64,000 nucleotides of DNA, taken from NCBI GenBank assembly GCA_020636775.1, contig JACJXF010000001.1, forward strand, positions 62,001 through 126,000. The letters are read 5' to 3'. Position numbers and translations under genes: made by a program. The DNA comes from Bacteroidales bacterium (GTDB taxonomy: Bacteria; Bacteroidota; Bacteroidia; Bacteroidales; GCA-2748055). The notes below the pieces were generated by a model. The model saw only the letters and a program-made list of their open reading frames with translations, made no database searches and was not told where the DNA came from. This document shows, piece after piece, positions 46,839 through 55,409 of this stretch (positions are counted from its first letter, which is position 1; every line of letters begins with the position of its first letter).

Positions 46839-46890
46839 AAAAACCGCCAGATAGTACCGATACCTAATCCGGAATTATCAGCGGTTTTTT
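46839..46890 (-). terminator. Candidate terminator after tRNA-Leu
   Basis: AAAACCGC and GCGGTTTT (46839-46890) pair over 8 bp around a long partly self-complementary loop. On the minus strand the 3' stem ends in TTTTT. It lies just after the tRNA 3' end and before the tig gene. Confidence 0.5.
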
Positions 46891-46894
46891 CAAG

Positions 46895-46976
46895 TGCGGA
46901 TGAAGGGACTCGAACCCCCACACCTTGCGGTACTAGATCCTAAGTCTAGCGCGTCTACCAATTCCGCCACACCCGC
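46895..46976 (-). tRNA. tRNA-Leu (anticodon TAG)
   Basis: The 82-nt sequence folds as a class II tRNA. The acceptor stem is GCGGGTG with CATCCGC, discriminator A. The D-arm is GGCGGAATTGGTAGACG. The anticodon stem CTAGA/TCTAG holds loop CTTAGGA, anticodon TAG. A long variable arm follows, and then the T-loop GGTTCGAGTCC. CCA is not encoded. TAG reads CUN codons. Confidence 0.95.
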
Positions 46977-46990
46977 GAAAAAATTTTGTG

Positions 46991-46998
46991 CAAAGGTA
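46991..46998 (-). promoter_or_regulatory. -7 box for tRNA-Leu
   Basis: TACCTTTG on the minus strand matches TAnnTTTG and lies 14 bp before the tRNA 5' end, just after the lptB stop. The -33 element is not clear. Confidence 0.5.
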
Positions 46999-47013
46999 GA
47001 TAAATTTTGATAA

Positions 47014-47736
47014 TTATCGCAATTCAAAATTTTTACCGAGATAAAGTCGTCTGACCTCCGAATCGTCGGCGAGCTCTTTGGCGGTTCCTGCCTTAAGAAT
47101 TTCCCCTTCAAATAAAAGGTATGCCCTGTCGGTAATGGATAATGTTTCGTGCACATTATGGTCGGTAATAAGAATACCAATATTCTTTTTACTTAGCTGG
47201 GAAATAATTGACTGGATATCCTCTACTGCAATAGGATCGACCCCTGCAAAGGGTTCGTCAAGAAGAATGAAATAGGGATTGAGGGAAAGTGCTCTGGCTA
47301 TCTCGGTCCGCCTTCTTTCACCTCCGGATAACTGAATACCCAGGCTTTTTCTGATTTTCTGTAAACCGAACTCACTCAGCAATGACTCAAGTCTTTCATT
47401 CTGTTCCTGCTTTGTCATGCCTGATAATTCGAGTACGGCCCTTATATTGTCCTCAACGCTTAGTTTTCTGAAAACGGAAGCCTCCTGTGCGAGGTAACCT
47501 ATACCCCTTCGGGCTCTCTGGTATACGGGTTCCCGGGTAATATCAAGATCATCGATAAAAATAGAGCCTTCATTAGGGGTAATCAGACCCACGATCATAT
47601 AAAAAGAGGTGGTTTTGCCGGCACCATTAGGGCCCAGCAATCCTACAATTTCCCCCCTGTTAAGCTCAATGGAAACCCCCTTGACTACTGTCCTTGATCG
47701 ATATTTCTTAATTAAATTCCTGGTATAGAGTTTCAT
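47014..47736 (-). CDS. lptB: LPS export ABC transporter ATP-binding protein LptB
   Basis: This 240-residue ABC ATPase has Walker A (GPNGAGKTTSFYM), the LptB-type Q-loop segment with YLAQEASVFRKLS, the signature LSGGERRRTEIARAL, Walker B (FILLDEPFAGVDP) and H-loop TDHNV. It drives lipopolysaccharide transport to the outer membrane with LptFG. tatC lies 17 bp upstream on the same strand. Confidence 0.95.
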   Translation of the reverse strand: MKLYTRNLIKKYRSRTVVKGVSIELNRGEIVGLLGPNGAGKTTSFYMIVGLITPNEGSIFIDDLDITREPVYQRARRGIGYLAQEASVFRKLSVEDNIRAVLELSGMTKQEQNERLESLLSEFGLQKIRKSLGIQLSGGERRRTEIARALSLNPYFILLDEPFAGVDPIAVEDIQSIISQLSKKNIGILITDHNVHETLSITDRAYLLFEGEILKAGTAKELADDSEVRRLYLGKNFELR

Positions 47737-47753
47737 CAGACTATTTTTGAATT

Positions 47754-48581
47754 TCAGGATTCAGATTCAGCCTTTTCTTTTTTTCTGCGCTGTTTCATAA
47801 TTCTTTTCGAGATCCCTATACTTACTTCGTACAAAATAATCAGCGGGATAGCCACAAGAATCTGACTAAAAATATCTGGTGGAGTTATAATAGCTGCGAG
47901 AATCATGATAACAACAATGGAATGCTTGCGGTATTTCTTCATGAACTCGGGGGTAACTATCCCGACTTTTGTCAGAAAATAGACAATCACAGGTAGCTCG
48001 AAAACTACACCAGCAGCCAGAACCACTGAAGTTATGGTTGACACGTAGGATATCAGGTTGATCTTATTGGTTACCTCAGCACTTACGCTGTAGCTCCCAA
48101 GGAAATGTACCGTCAGAGGGACAATCATGAAATAACCGAAAGTCACTCCTATAAGAAAAAGAACTGAGCTGAAAAATACCGCTCCGTTTGCATACCTTTT
48201 TTCTTTGGAATGCAATGCAGGACGAATAAAGCCCCAGAATTCAAAAAACACATATGGAAAAGCCGTAATCAAACCTACAATAAGGCTTACCATTATATGC
48301 ATATTGAACTGCCCTGCCATTTTTACGGAAATTATTTCCAGTGGAACCTGATTGATACACAAGCTGTCGGCACCGGTAATCCTTCCCAGCTCACAAAACA
48401 TGCGATTTGTCCAGAAACTGGCAGATTTAGGGGCAAGGATAATTTTGTCGAATATTATATCCTTAAAAACAAAAGCCAGGATGGCCATCACAAATATAGC
48501 CAGCACAGAACGTATGAGTCTCCATCTCAGCTCCTCGAGATGATCAAGAAAAGACATTTCGGCAACTTTCTTCCGGGCCAT
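47754..48581 (-). CDS. tatC: Sec-independent protein translocase TatC
   Basis: This 275-residue protein has six membrane helices and the TatC start SFLDHLEELRWRLIRSV. It contains a longer loop between helices one and two. TatC recognises twin-arginine signals and works with TatA. No tatA is next to it. It heads the pair with lptB. Confidence 0.95.
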   Translation of the reverse strand: MARKKVAEMSFLDHLEELRWRLIRSVLAIFVMAILAFVFKDIIFDKIILAPKSASFWTNRMFCELGRITGADSLCINQVPLEIISVKMAGQFNMHIMVSLIVGLITAFPYVFFEFWGFIRPALHSKEKRYANGAVFFSSVLFLIGVTFGYFMIVPLTVHFLGSYSVSAEVTNKINLISYVSTITSVVLAAGVVFELPVIVYFLTKVGIVTPEFMKKYRKHSIVVIMILAAIITPPDIFSQILVAIPLIILYEVSIGISKRIMKQRRKKEKAESES

Positions 48582-49059
48582 TTATAAGAATTTAAAATAA
48601 TCCAATGAACCGGCAAAGTAAATAAAAATATATGTTATTTCAATTTTAGCCTCCTGCTTGCCGGTTTAAAATAATATGGAAAATAAATTGAATACCTGAT
48701 TACCAGAAATGTGATAAATCAAAAAACCAGCAAATCGTTATCAGCTTACCCTTGAATCGCAGATAGAGTGATCAGATAATTTCAAAGGAATATTTATCTT
48801 TCTCCTGAATTTTTAAAAAAATCAAAACCCCTATAATTTTTAAGGGGTTCAAAAACAATTTCTTCTCCTGTAAATACCCAAAATGCATTTTTTTGCAATG
48901 CATATTTTTGTTTTGCTGAAAAAAGTATTAAATTTAAATTAAGATTTATTTAAAAATACCTTCCCTAACCAATATACCCTGTTTCAGTTCGTTCTTGTAA
49001 AATTCTTCTTGTTGTGAATGTACCGGATATTGAATTAATAGTTAAATATTATTTTTTGA
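48582..49059. other. Intergenic region upstream of recQ
   Basis: This 478-bp AT-rich gap lies between divergent tatC and recQ. It holds a hairpin AACCCCT-N10-AGGGGTT (48826-48849) that is followed on the minus strand by a T-rich run, and two ATGCAT boxes at 48883-48888 and 48898-48903. A TATTTTTG box (48903-48910) could be a -7 element for recQ, but the -33 partner is not clear. No gene is seen. Confidence 0.45.
48826..48849 (-). terminator. Orphan hairpin with T-tract on the minus strand
   Basis: A 7-bp stem (AACCCCT/AGGGGTT) with a 10-base loop, followed on the minus strand by TTTTGATTTTTTT. No protein gene ends here on that strand, so it may end a short non-coding RNA or an antisense transcript from recQ. 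Confidence 0.35.
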
Positions 49060-51243
49060 ATGAGTAAAGGGGCGGAAATAAATTTGCATGATTACCTGAA
49101 AAAATATTTTGGGTTTGACCAGTTTAAGGATGCACAGGAGCAGATCATCCTGAATGTTATGAATGGGAACGACACCTTTGTTCTCATGCCTACAGGAGGA
49201 GGTAAATCTCTTTGCTATCAGCTTCCGGCCGTAATCATGGAGGGAACAGCTATTATCATCTCTCCTCTGATAGCCCTCATGAAGAATCAGGTTGATTCCA
49301 TGCGAAGTTTCAGCGCCACCGACGGAGTGGCTCACTTCCTTAATTCCTCTCTTACAAAAGCCCAGATTTCCAAAGTAAAGGAAGATGTTAGCAGCGGACT
49401 TACCAAACTGCTGTACGTAGCTCCTGAATCGCTTACCAAAGAAGAAAATATTGATTTTCTGAATACCGTTAAGATTTCATTTTATGCGGTTGATGAAGCT
49501 CATTGTATTTCTGAATGGGGGCATGACTTTCGGCCGGAATACAGAAGAATCAGACCAATCATAAATAAAATCGGGAACGCTCCCATTATTGCCTTAACAG
49601 CTACTGCCACTCCAAAAGTACAGCATGATATACAGAAAAACCTGGATATGCTGGAGGCTGATGTATTTAAGTCTTCATTCAGAAGGCATAATCTCTACTA
49701 CGAAGTCAGACCCAAGATACAGGCTACCAAGGAGATCATAAAGTTTATACTGAACAATAAGGGCAAGTCAGGCATTATCTATTGCCTGAGCCGTAAAAAA
49801 GTAGAAGAGCTGGCAGAAGCCTTAAAAGTAAACGGGATAAAATCTCTTCCCTATCACGCCGGGATGGATGCAGCAACCAGAACCCTCAACCAGGACAAGT
49901 TCCTGATGGAAGAAGTTGACGTCATAGTTGCCACCATAGCCTTTGGTATGGGAATCGACAAACCCGATGTTCGCTTTGTCATCCATTATGATGTACCAAA
50001 GAGTCTGGAAGGTTATTATCAGGAAACCGGACGTGCCGGTCGCGATGGAGGCGAAGGAAAATGCATAGCCTTCTATCGTTACAAGGATATTCAGAAACTT
50101 GAAAAATTCATGCAGGGAAAACCTGTGGCTGAACAGGAAATAGGAAGACAACTCCTGCTTGAAACGGTTTCTTATGCCGAGTCATCTGTTTGCCGCCCCA
50201 AAGTTTTACTAAATTACTTTGGAGAGGTGATGGAGGAAAATTGCAATAACTGCGACAACTGCCTTAACCCAAAAGAAGAATTTGAGGGGATGGAATACAT
50301 GGTCAACGTGCTGAAAGTTATCCTTGAGGTAAAAGAGAAATTCAAGGCTGATCATATTGCAGATATTCTCGCCGGGAAAGCAAGTTCGGGGGTCAAGGCC
50401 TACAGTCATCATAAGCTCGAAATTTTCGGAATCGGAAAAGATAAAGACGCCCGCTTCTGGAACGGGGTCATCCGTCAGGCACTGATTGCAAGGTTTATTA
50501 ATAAGGATATTGAAAACTATGGACTTCTGAATTTAAGTGAGGCCGGGCATAACTATCTTAAGAATCCTGAATCATTCATGATTTCCCAGGATCATAATTA
50601 TGAAGTAAGCCAGGATTCTGAACCTGCCACAGGTTCAGGGGGAGGTGCGGATTCTGAATTATTCAACATACTCAAGGATCTCAGGAAAAAAATTGCCAAA
50701 GAACTGAAACTGCCTCCATTTGTAATCTTTCAGGACCCTTCCCTTGAGGATATGTCAATTCACTTCCCCATTACCCTTGAAGAGCTGCAGAATTGCGTGG
50801 GAGTCGGAGCCGGAAAAGCACAGAGATACGGCGAAGAGTTTATTAAACTTATCAAGACTTACGTTGATGAAAAAGAGATTGTACGACCCCAGGATATGGT
50901 GGTAAAATCTGTTGTCAACAAATCGGGACTAAAGGTTTTTATAATTCAGAGTATTGACCGGAAAATTGCACTCAATGATATCGCCGAATCCAAAAATATG
51001 GAGATGTCTGAATTGCTCACGGAGATTGAGGCCATAATTAACAGCGGGACCAAGCTAAACCTCGATTATTACATCGGGCAGGTTATGGACGAAGATAAGC
51101 AGGATGATATATACAGTTATTTCCGGGAAGAAGCAGAAACCGAGTCACTCGATGATGCCCTCAAAGAACTGGGTGAGGAAAACTATAGCGAAGAGGAAAT
51201 CCGTCTGGTACGTATTAAATTCATGACGGAACTGGGTAACTGA
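49060..51243 (+). CDS. recQ: ATP-dependent DNA helicase RecQ
   Basis: This 727-residue helicase has Walker A (PTGGGKSLCYQLP), DEAH box (YAVDEAHCISEWGHDF), motif VI (QETGRAGRDG), the RQC zinc site (CRPKVLLNYFGE, CNNCDNC) and an HRDC domain (about 540-610). A C-terminal extension (about 615-727) with a helix-turn-helix-like region (KNMEMSELLTEIEAII) is longer than in E. coli RecQ but seen in Bacteroidota. It unwinds DNA 3' to 5' in recombination and fork repair. It is transcribed toward the ABC exporter genes. Confidence 0.96.
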   Translation: MSKGAEINLHDYLKKYFGFDQFKDAQEQIILNVMNGNDTFVLMPTGGGKSLCYQLPAVIMEGTAIIISPLIALMKNQVDSMRSFSATDGVAHFLNSSLTKAQISKVKEDVSSGLTKLLYVAPESLTKEENIDFLNTVKISFYAVDEAHCISEWGHDFRPEYRRIRPIINKIGNAPIIALTATATPKVQHDIQKNLDMLEADVFKSSFRRHNLYYEVRPKIQATKEIIKFILNNKGKSGIIYCLSRKKVEELAEALKVNGIKSLPYHAGMDAATRTLNQDKFLMEEVDVIVATIAFGMGIDKPDVRFVIHYDVPKSLEGYYQETGRAGRDGGEGKCIAFYRYKDIQKLEKFMQGKPVAEQEIGRQLLLETVSYAESSVCRPKVLLNYFGEVMEENCNNCDNCLNPKEEFEGMEYMVNVLKVILEVKEKFKADHIADILAGKASSGVKAYSHHKLEIFGIGKDKDARFWNGVIRQALIARFINKDIENYGLLNLSEAGHNYLKNPESFMISQDHNYEVSQDSEPATGSGGGADSELFNILKDLRKKIAKELKLPPFVIFQDPSLEDMSIHFPITLEELQNCVGVGAGKAQRYGEEFIKLIKTYVDEKEIVRPQDMVVKSVVNKSGLKVFIIQSIDRKIALNDIAESKNMEMSELLTEIEAIINSGTKLNLDYYIGQVMDEDKQDDIYSYFREEAETESLDDALKELGEENYSEEEIRLVRIKFMTELGN

Positions 51244-51292
51244 TCCTAAAAACCATTTGAGGTAAAAAACAAATTCTACACAGACGCTTATT

Positions 51293-52192
51293 ATGCCCGA
51301 TAAAGAATTAGTATTACAAGTAAAAAATCTTTCCAAATCTTATCGCTCCATTAAAGCCATTTCCAATCTAAGTATTGAGGTTGGCAGAGGTAAGGTTTAT
51401 GGTATACTGGGGCCAAATGGCAGCGGTAAAACAACCACCCTTTCCATTCTCACCGGAATTCTCGAGCAGGATTCCGGATCTTTTTCCTGGTTTGGCGAAG
51501 AGCCCAGTGCGGCAACAAGGAAAAGAATTGGTTCCATGATTGAAACACCAGCTTTTTTCCCATATATGAGTCTCGAAAACAATCTCAGAATTGTTGCACA
51601 GATTAAAGAATGTGGCTTTGATGACATTCCTGAAGTTTTGAAGGCAGTGAAGCTTTACGACAGGAGGAAATCGCGATTCTCAACCCTTTCACTTGGGATG
51701 AAACAAAGACTCGGTATAGCTGCTACCCTCGTGGGAAATCCTGAAATCCTTGTTTTAGATGAACCTACCAACGGGCTCGACCCGGAAGGAATTGCGGAAG
51801 TGCGCGAACTGATTATCCAGCAGGCAGCAGCGGGAAAAACCATTATAATGGCCAGTCATATTTTAAGTGAAGTGGAAAAAGTTTGCAATGAGGTAGCAAT
51901 ACTGAAAAACGGAATTCTGCTTTCGCAGGGTGATGTAAGAGCCCTGATAAAAGGGGAATCTATTCTGGAAATTAAGGCAGCCAACACATCCCTGCTCATT
52001 GAGGTTATGAAAGATTGCCCCTTTATAGCAAAGACAGAAAAGGAAAATTCCGGGCTTACCATTATTCTGAAGGAAGGATTTGCACCTGAAGACCTGAATC
52101 GTTATGCCTTTGAAAAAGGATTGGTTTTGAGCGAGATCATTGTCAGGCAGAAGTCGCTGGAAACACAGTTTTTACAATTAGTAAAAGAATAA
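51293..52192 (+). CDS. ABC-2 type transporter ATP-binding protein
   Basis: This 299-residue ATPase has Walker A (GPNGSGKTTTLSILTG), signature LSLGMKQRLGIAATL, Walker B (ILVLDEPTNGLDPEG) and H-loop ASHIL. It belongs to the CcmA/drug-antibiotic ABC-2 type. It is 3 bp from the permease gene and forms an exporter with it. The substrate is unknown. Confidence 0.92.
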   Translation: MPDKELVLQVKNLSKSYRSIKAISNLSIEVGRGKVYGILGPNGSGKTTTLSILTGILEQDSGSFSWFGEEPSAATRKRIGSMIETPAFFPYMSLENNLRIVAQIKECGFDDIPEVLKAVKLYDRRKSRFSTLSLGMKQRLGIAATLVGNPEILVLDEPTNGLDPEGIAEVRELIIQQAAAGKTIIMASHILSEVEKVCNEVAILKNGILLSQGDVRALIKGESILEIKAANTSLLIEVMKDCPFIAKTEKENSGLTIILKEGFAPEDLNRYAFEKGLVLSEIIVRQKSLETQFLQLVKE

Positions 52193-52195
52193 AAG

Positions 52196-53026
52196 ATGAT
52201 TAAGCTTCTAAAGATTGAACTTCGTAAAACCCTGAATTATATCCCCTTTCGGATTTTAATCATCCTCCATTTTGTGCTGTTTATATTTGGAATATTTTTT
52301 ATTCCACGTGTAAACTTCAACTTTCCTTTTGTTACCATTCTGCCTTTGTACCAGTTTCCGCATGTATGGAATTTCACGACATGGATCTCCAGCTTTTATA
52401 ATATCAGCCTTATCCTGCTTGTTATCATGCTCACCTGCAACGAGTTTAACAATAAAACCTTTAAGCAGCAGTTAATATTCGGCCTTAGCAGGAGAGATCT
52501 TCTGGTTCAGAAAATAATCCTGCTTCTGCTCCTGTCTCTATACGTTATCATACTTGTTGGAATTGCTTCCATTACATCAGGCCTTATTTACAGCTATAAA
52601 ATTACCTTCAGCCTTATTTTCGACAGATCCTGGATACTGGCCAATCTGTTTATCCAGATTTTCACCTATCTCTGTTTTGGTCTGTTGTTTTCTCTCATAT
52701 TCAGAAATATGATTGTTTCAGGTATTGTTTTCCTGGCATACAGGGTAATTATTGAGCCCATTATCAGGGTAAATATGCCTGAAAGTTTTCGCCCTTACTT
52801 TCCTTCTAAATTTGTGACCAAGCTTACACCCAGCCCTGATATTCTTTCCATGATTCAGAGTAATATGCAAAGCAACGGACCAAATGGAGCGAATAAACCG
52901 GATGCAGCTGCTGCCTTATTTCCCCAGGGGCTGCCTATGTGGGAAAATCTTATCCTGACCTTTATTCTTATTACAGTTTTGCTATCCTTATCGATGTGGA
53001 TTTTCAGGAAAAGAGCATTTAATTGA
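52196..53026 (+). CDS. ABC-2 type transporter permease
   Basis: This 276-residue protein has about six membrane helices, with a first span near 18-38 and an acidic NEFNNKTFKQQLIFGLSRRDLL segment (parts) typical of ABC-2 permeases. It partners with the preceding ATPase gene, 3 bp away. It is convergent with the OppC-like gene. Confidence 0.85.
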   Translation: MIKLLKIELRKTLNYIPFRILIILHFVLFIFGIFFIPRVNFNFPFVTILPLYQFPHVWNFTTWISSFYNISLILLVIMLTCNEFNNKTFKQQLIFGLSRRDLLVQKIILLLLLSLYVIILVGIASITSGLIYSYKITFSLIFDRSWILANLFIQIFTYLCFGLLFSLIFRNMIVSGIVFLAYRVIIEPIIRVNMPESFRPYFPSKFVTKLTPSPDILSMIQSNMQSNGPNGANKPDAAAALFPQGLPMWENLILTFILITVLLSLSMWIFRKRAFN

Positions 53027-53058
53027 TTTTTACCGAATTATTCTGATGTTGAGGAGAG

Positions 53059-54300
53059 CTATTCCTTTCTGATATCGAAGGCATCGCGCAAGCCGTTTCC
53101 GAGGATGGTAAACGCCAGGACCATAATCATGATGGCAAATCCGGGAATAAATGCCAGATAAGCCTTTCCGGCAAGTATAAAACCATAATGATCTTTTACC
53201 ATACCTCCCCAGGAAGCCATAGGTGGCTGCACTCCTATTCCAAGAAAGGATAATCCTGCTTCGATCAGGATGGCCGATGCAAAATTTGCTGCAGAAATAA
53301 TTATAACAGGTGAAAGGATATTGGGCACTATATGCTTGAGGAGAATACGGAAATCACTATAGCCTAAAACCTTTGCCGAATCGATGAATTCCTTTTCCCT
53401 CAGACTAAGTACCTGCGCCCTTACAATACGCGCCACTTCAACCCACATGCTTACTCCAACCGCAACGAATACCTGCCAGAAACCTTTCCCAATTACCATG
53501 GTAAGAGCAATTACCAGCAAAAGAGTGGGAACCGACCAGATCACATTGATGATCCACATAATTACTTTATCAGTCCTTCCCCTGTAATATCCTGCTACGG
53601 CACCCATACTTATACCTATAATCAGAGAAATCAGTACAGCAATAAATCCAACCATCAGGGAAATTCTCGCGCCCAGTATTAAACGACTTAACATATCCCT
53701 GCCAAAGCGATCAGTTCCAAGGTAATATCTTCTCTCATAAACTGACTGACTGTTTACCCTGCTTTCCAGATCAGCCACAGAGGCCGACAATTCCTCACCC
53801 GTAATCAGGCGGAACCTTAAACTATCATTTGAAATGCCCTTATTGGATGAAACTTCACCGCTAAGGGGAAATAAAATTTCACAAAGATTATATGTCTTGT
53901 AGAATTTCTCCTTTTCAGGAAAATCAGTAAAAAGCTGAGCTGTGAGTTCGGGTCCGGAAATGCTGTAATTCAGAATAGGCAGCTCTTCATATTTGCTTAA
54001 TTTGCCAAACATCATTGTATGAAGGAAACCACTGGCAGGGATATTTTCATTTTTTCTCACCTTCAGCATTTTCACTTTAAAACCCGGCTTTCGGGCAGCA
54101 AGTTCAAGGTGCTGGGTATTGGCAGATGGAGACTTATCCGGACAAATTGTATATCCCAGACCCGCCAGAATTATGGACAGCAAAATGATGACAAGTCCAG
54201 TAACAGCAAGTGGATTTTTTTTGAATTTTCTCCAGGCTATTGCAGATGGTGTATTTCGTATTGAATCCGGAATTTTCAAATTGTTTTTCTCCCCTTCCAT
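53059..54300 (-). CDS. ABC transporter permease, DppC/OppC-like
   Basis: This 413-residue permease has an N-terminal helix, a periplasmic insert of about 170 residues (60-200), then five helices with the EAA-loop (FIDSAKVLGYSDFRILLKH) and the OppC end motif GNGLRDAFDIR. It imports peptides, nickel or related substrates. No OppB, binding-protein or ATPase gene is next to it, so its partners must be elsewhere. It overlaps the glycosyltransferase gene by 25 bp. Confidence 0.88.
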   Translation of the reverse strand: MEGEKNNLKIPDSIRNTPSAIAWRKFKKNPLAVTGLVIILLSIILAGLGYTICPDKSPSANTQHLELAARKPGFKVKMLKVRKNENIPASGFLHTMMFGKLSKYEELPILNYSISGPELTAQLFTDFPEKEKFYKTYNLCEILFPLSGEVSSNKGISNDSLRFRLITGEELSASVADLESRVNSQSVYERRYYLGTDRFGRDMLSRLILGARISLMVGFIAVLISLIIGISMGAVAGYYRGRTDKVIMWIINVIWSVPTLLLVIALTMVIGKGFWQVFVAVGVSMWVEVARIVRAQVLSLREKEFIDSAKVLGYSDFRILLKHIVPNILSPVIIISAANFASAILIEAGLSFLGIGVQPPMASWGGMVKDHYGFILAGKAYLAFIPGFAIMIMVLAFTILGNGLRDAFDIRKE

Positions 54301-55397
54301 TTTGATGGCAGTAAACTTCCGCCAATGCCGGTAATTGAAATATAAAGGAAATAAAGAAATTGAGATAAAGCAAAATTTCTCAAAAGGCTTTCCTTGTTGT
54401 AATACCTGAGAACCATCCTGAGAAGGAAATAATCTGCAAAAGATTTAATTATGAATATTCCGGTTGCAATAATTAAAAATCTCCAGTTAAAAAATGTGGC
54501 CAGCAGAAAAAGAAGAATCAGCAGATTGATCACCATAACCAATATTGCCGAAAATATTATGGCAGGATCCCTGTAAAATCTGGATTTGGATGTCCACCTC
54601 ATCCTTTGCTGAAGAAAAGTTCGTAAACTATTTTTTGAATCAACCCAGACAGCTGCTTTTTTATCTCTTATAAAAAATAGTTGCCGGCAATAAATCTGTT
54701 TTAATCTGATAAGCAAAAACATATCATCGCCCGAACGGGCGCGGTATTCCAGGTGCCTCAGGTTATCCAGGTAAACAGTTCTTTTAATTGCAAGATTTGC
54801 ACCGCTTAGCATTATAGGATTACCCCGACCAAATGATCCGGCAGTGGATGCCAGCAAGCTGTATTGTTCCAGCTCCTGAAAGCGCGCAAAATATCCCTTG
54901 GAAGGGCTTATTAATACCGGCCCGGCAAGCAGGATAGCCCCTGAATCAGTAAATTTGGAGACTAGTGTACTTATCCAGTCAGGTCCCGCCTGACAATCGG
55001 CATCCGTGAAAACAAGCAATTCCCCTTGAGCCTTTTCTGCTCCCAATGCCAGGGCTTGTTTCTTCCCTTCAAATTTATCTTCAAGTTCCAGCAGGCGAAC
55101 GTTTGATTTGCCCGCAGCAAAATTTCTCAGCAATTCAATCGACCCATCAACGGAGTGGTCATTGACAAAAATTATCTCAGGGCTTGATCCGTGAAAGCTT
55201 TGATTCTCCAGGGTTTTGATTAGTCCGGGAAGATTTTTTTCCTCATTGCGAAAAGCAATGATAAGGCTTACAGAAATATCGAAATCAGTATTTTCAGGGG
55301 AATGGTCTGCTAATGACTGCCATCCGGAGATAAACTGCATCACAAGAATACAATATCCGATACAGATACAGACTGAAACAAGAACAATAGCTGTCAT
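54276..55397 (-). CDS. Family 2 glycosyltransferase (membrane)
   Basis: This 373-residue protein has an N-terminal helix, a GT2 domain with SLIIAFRNEEKNL, the FVNDHSVDGS and DxD-type FTDADCQAGP motifs, the acceptor-site GANLAIKR and QQRMRW (QxxRW), and C-terminal membrane helices. The QxxRW motif points to a processive or lipid-linked enzyme. It sits between the OppC-like and histidine kinase genes. The sugar is unknown. Confidence 0.88.
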   Translation of the reverse strand: MTAIVLVSVCICIGYCILVMQFISGWQSLADHSPENTDFDISVSLIIAFRNEEKNLPGLIKTLENQSFHGSSPEIIFVNDHSVDGSIELLRNFAAGKSNVRLLELEDKFEGKKQALALGAEKAQGELLVFTDADCQAGPDWISTLVSKFTDSGAILLAGPVLISPSKGYFARFQELEQYSLLASTAGSFGRGNPIMLSGANLAIKRTVYLDNLRHLEYRARSGDDMFLLIRLKQIYCRQLFFIRDKKAAVWVDSKNSLRTFLQQRMRWTSKSRFYRDPAIIFSAILVMVINLLILLFLLATFFNWRFLIIATGIFIIKSFADYFLLRMVLRYYNKESLLRNFALSQFLYFLYISITGIGGSLLPSKWKGRKTI

Positions 55398-55409
55398 AAC
55401 GACAATGGA

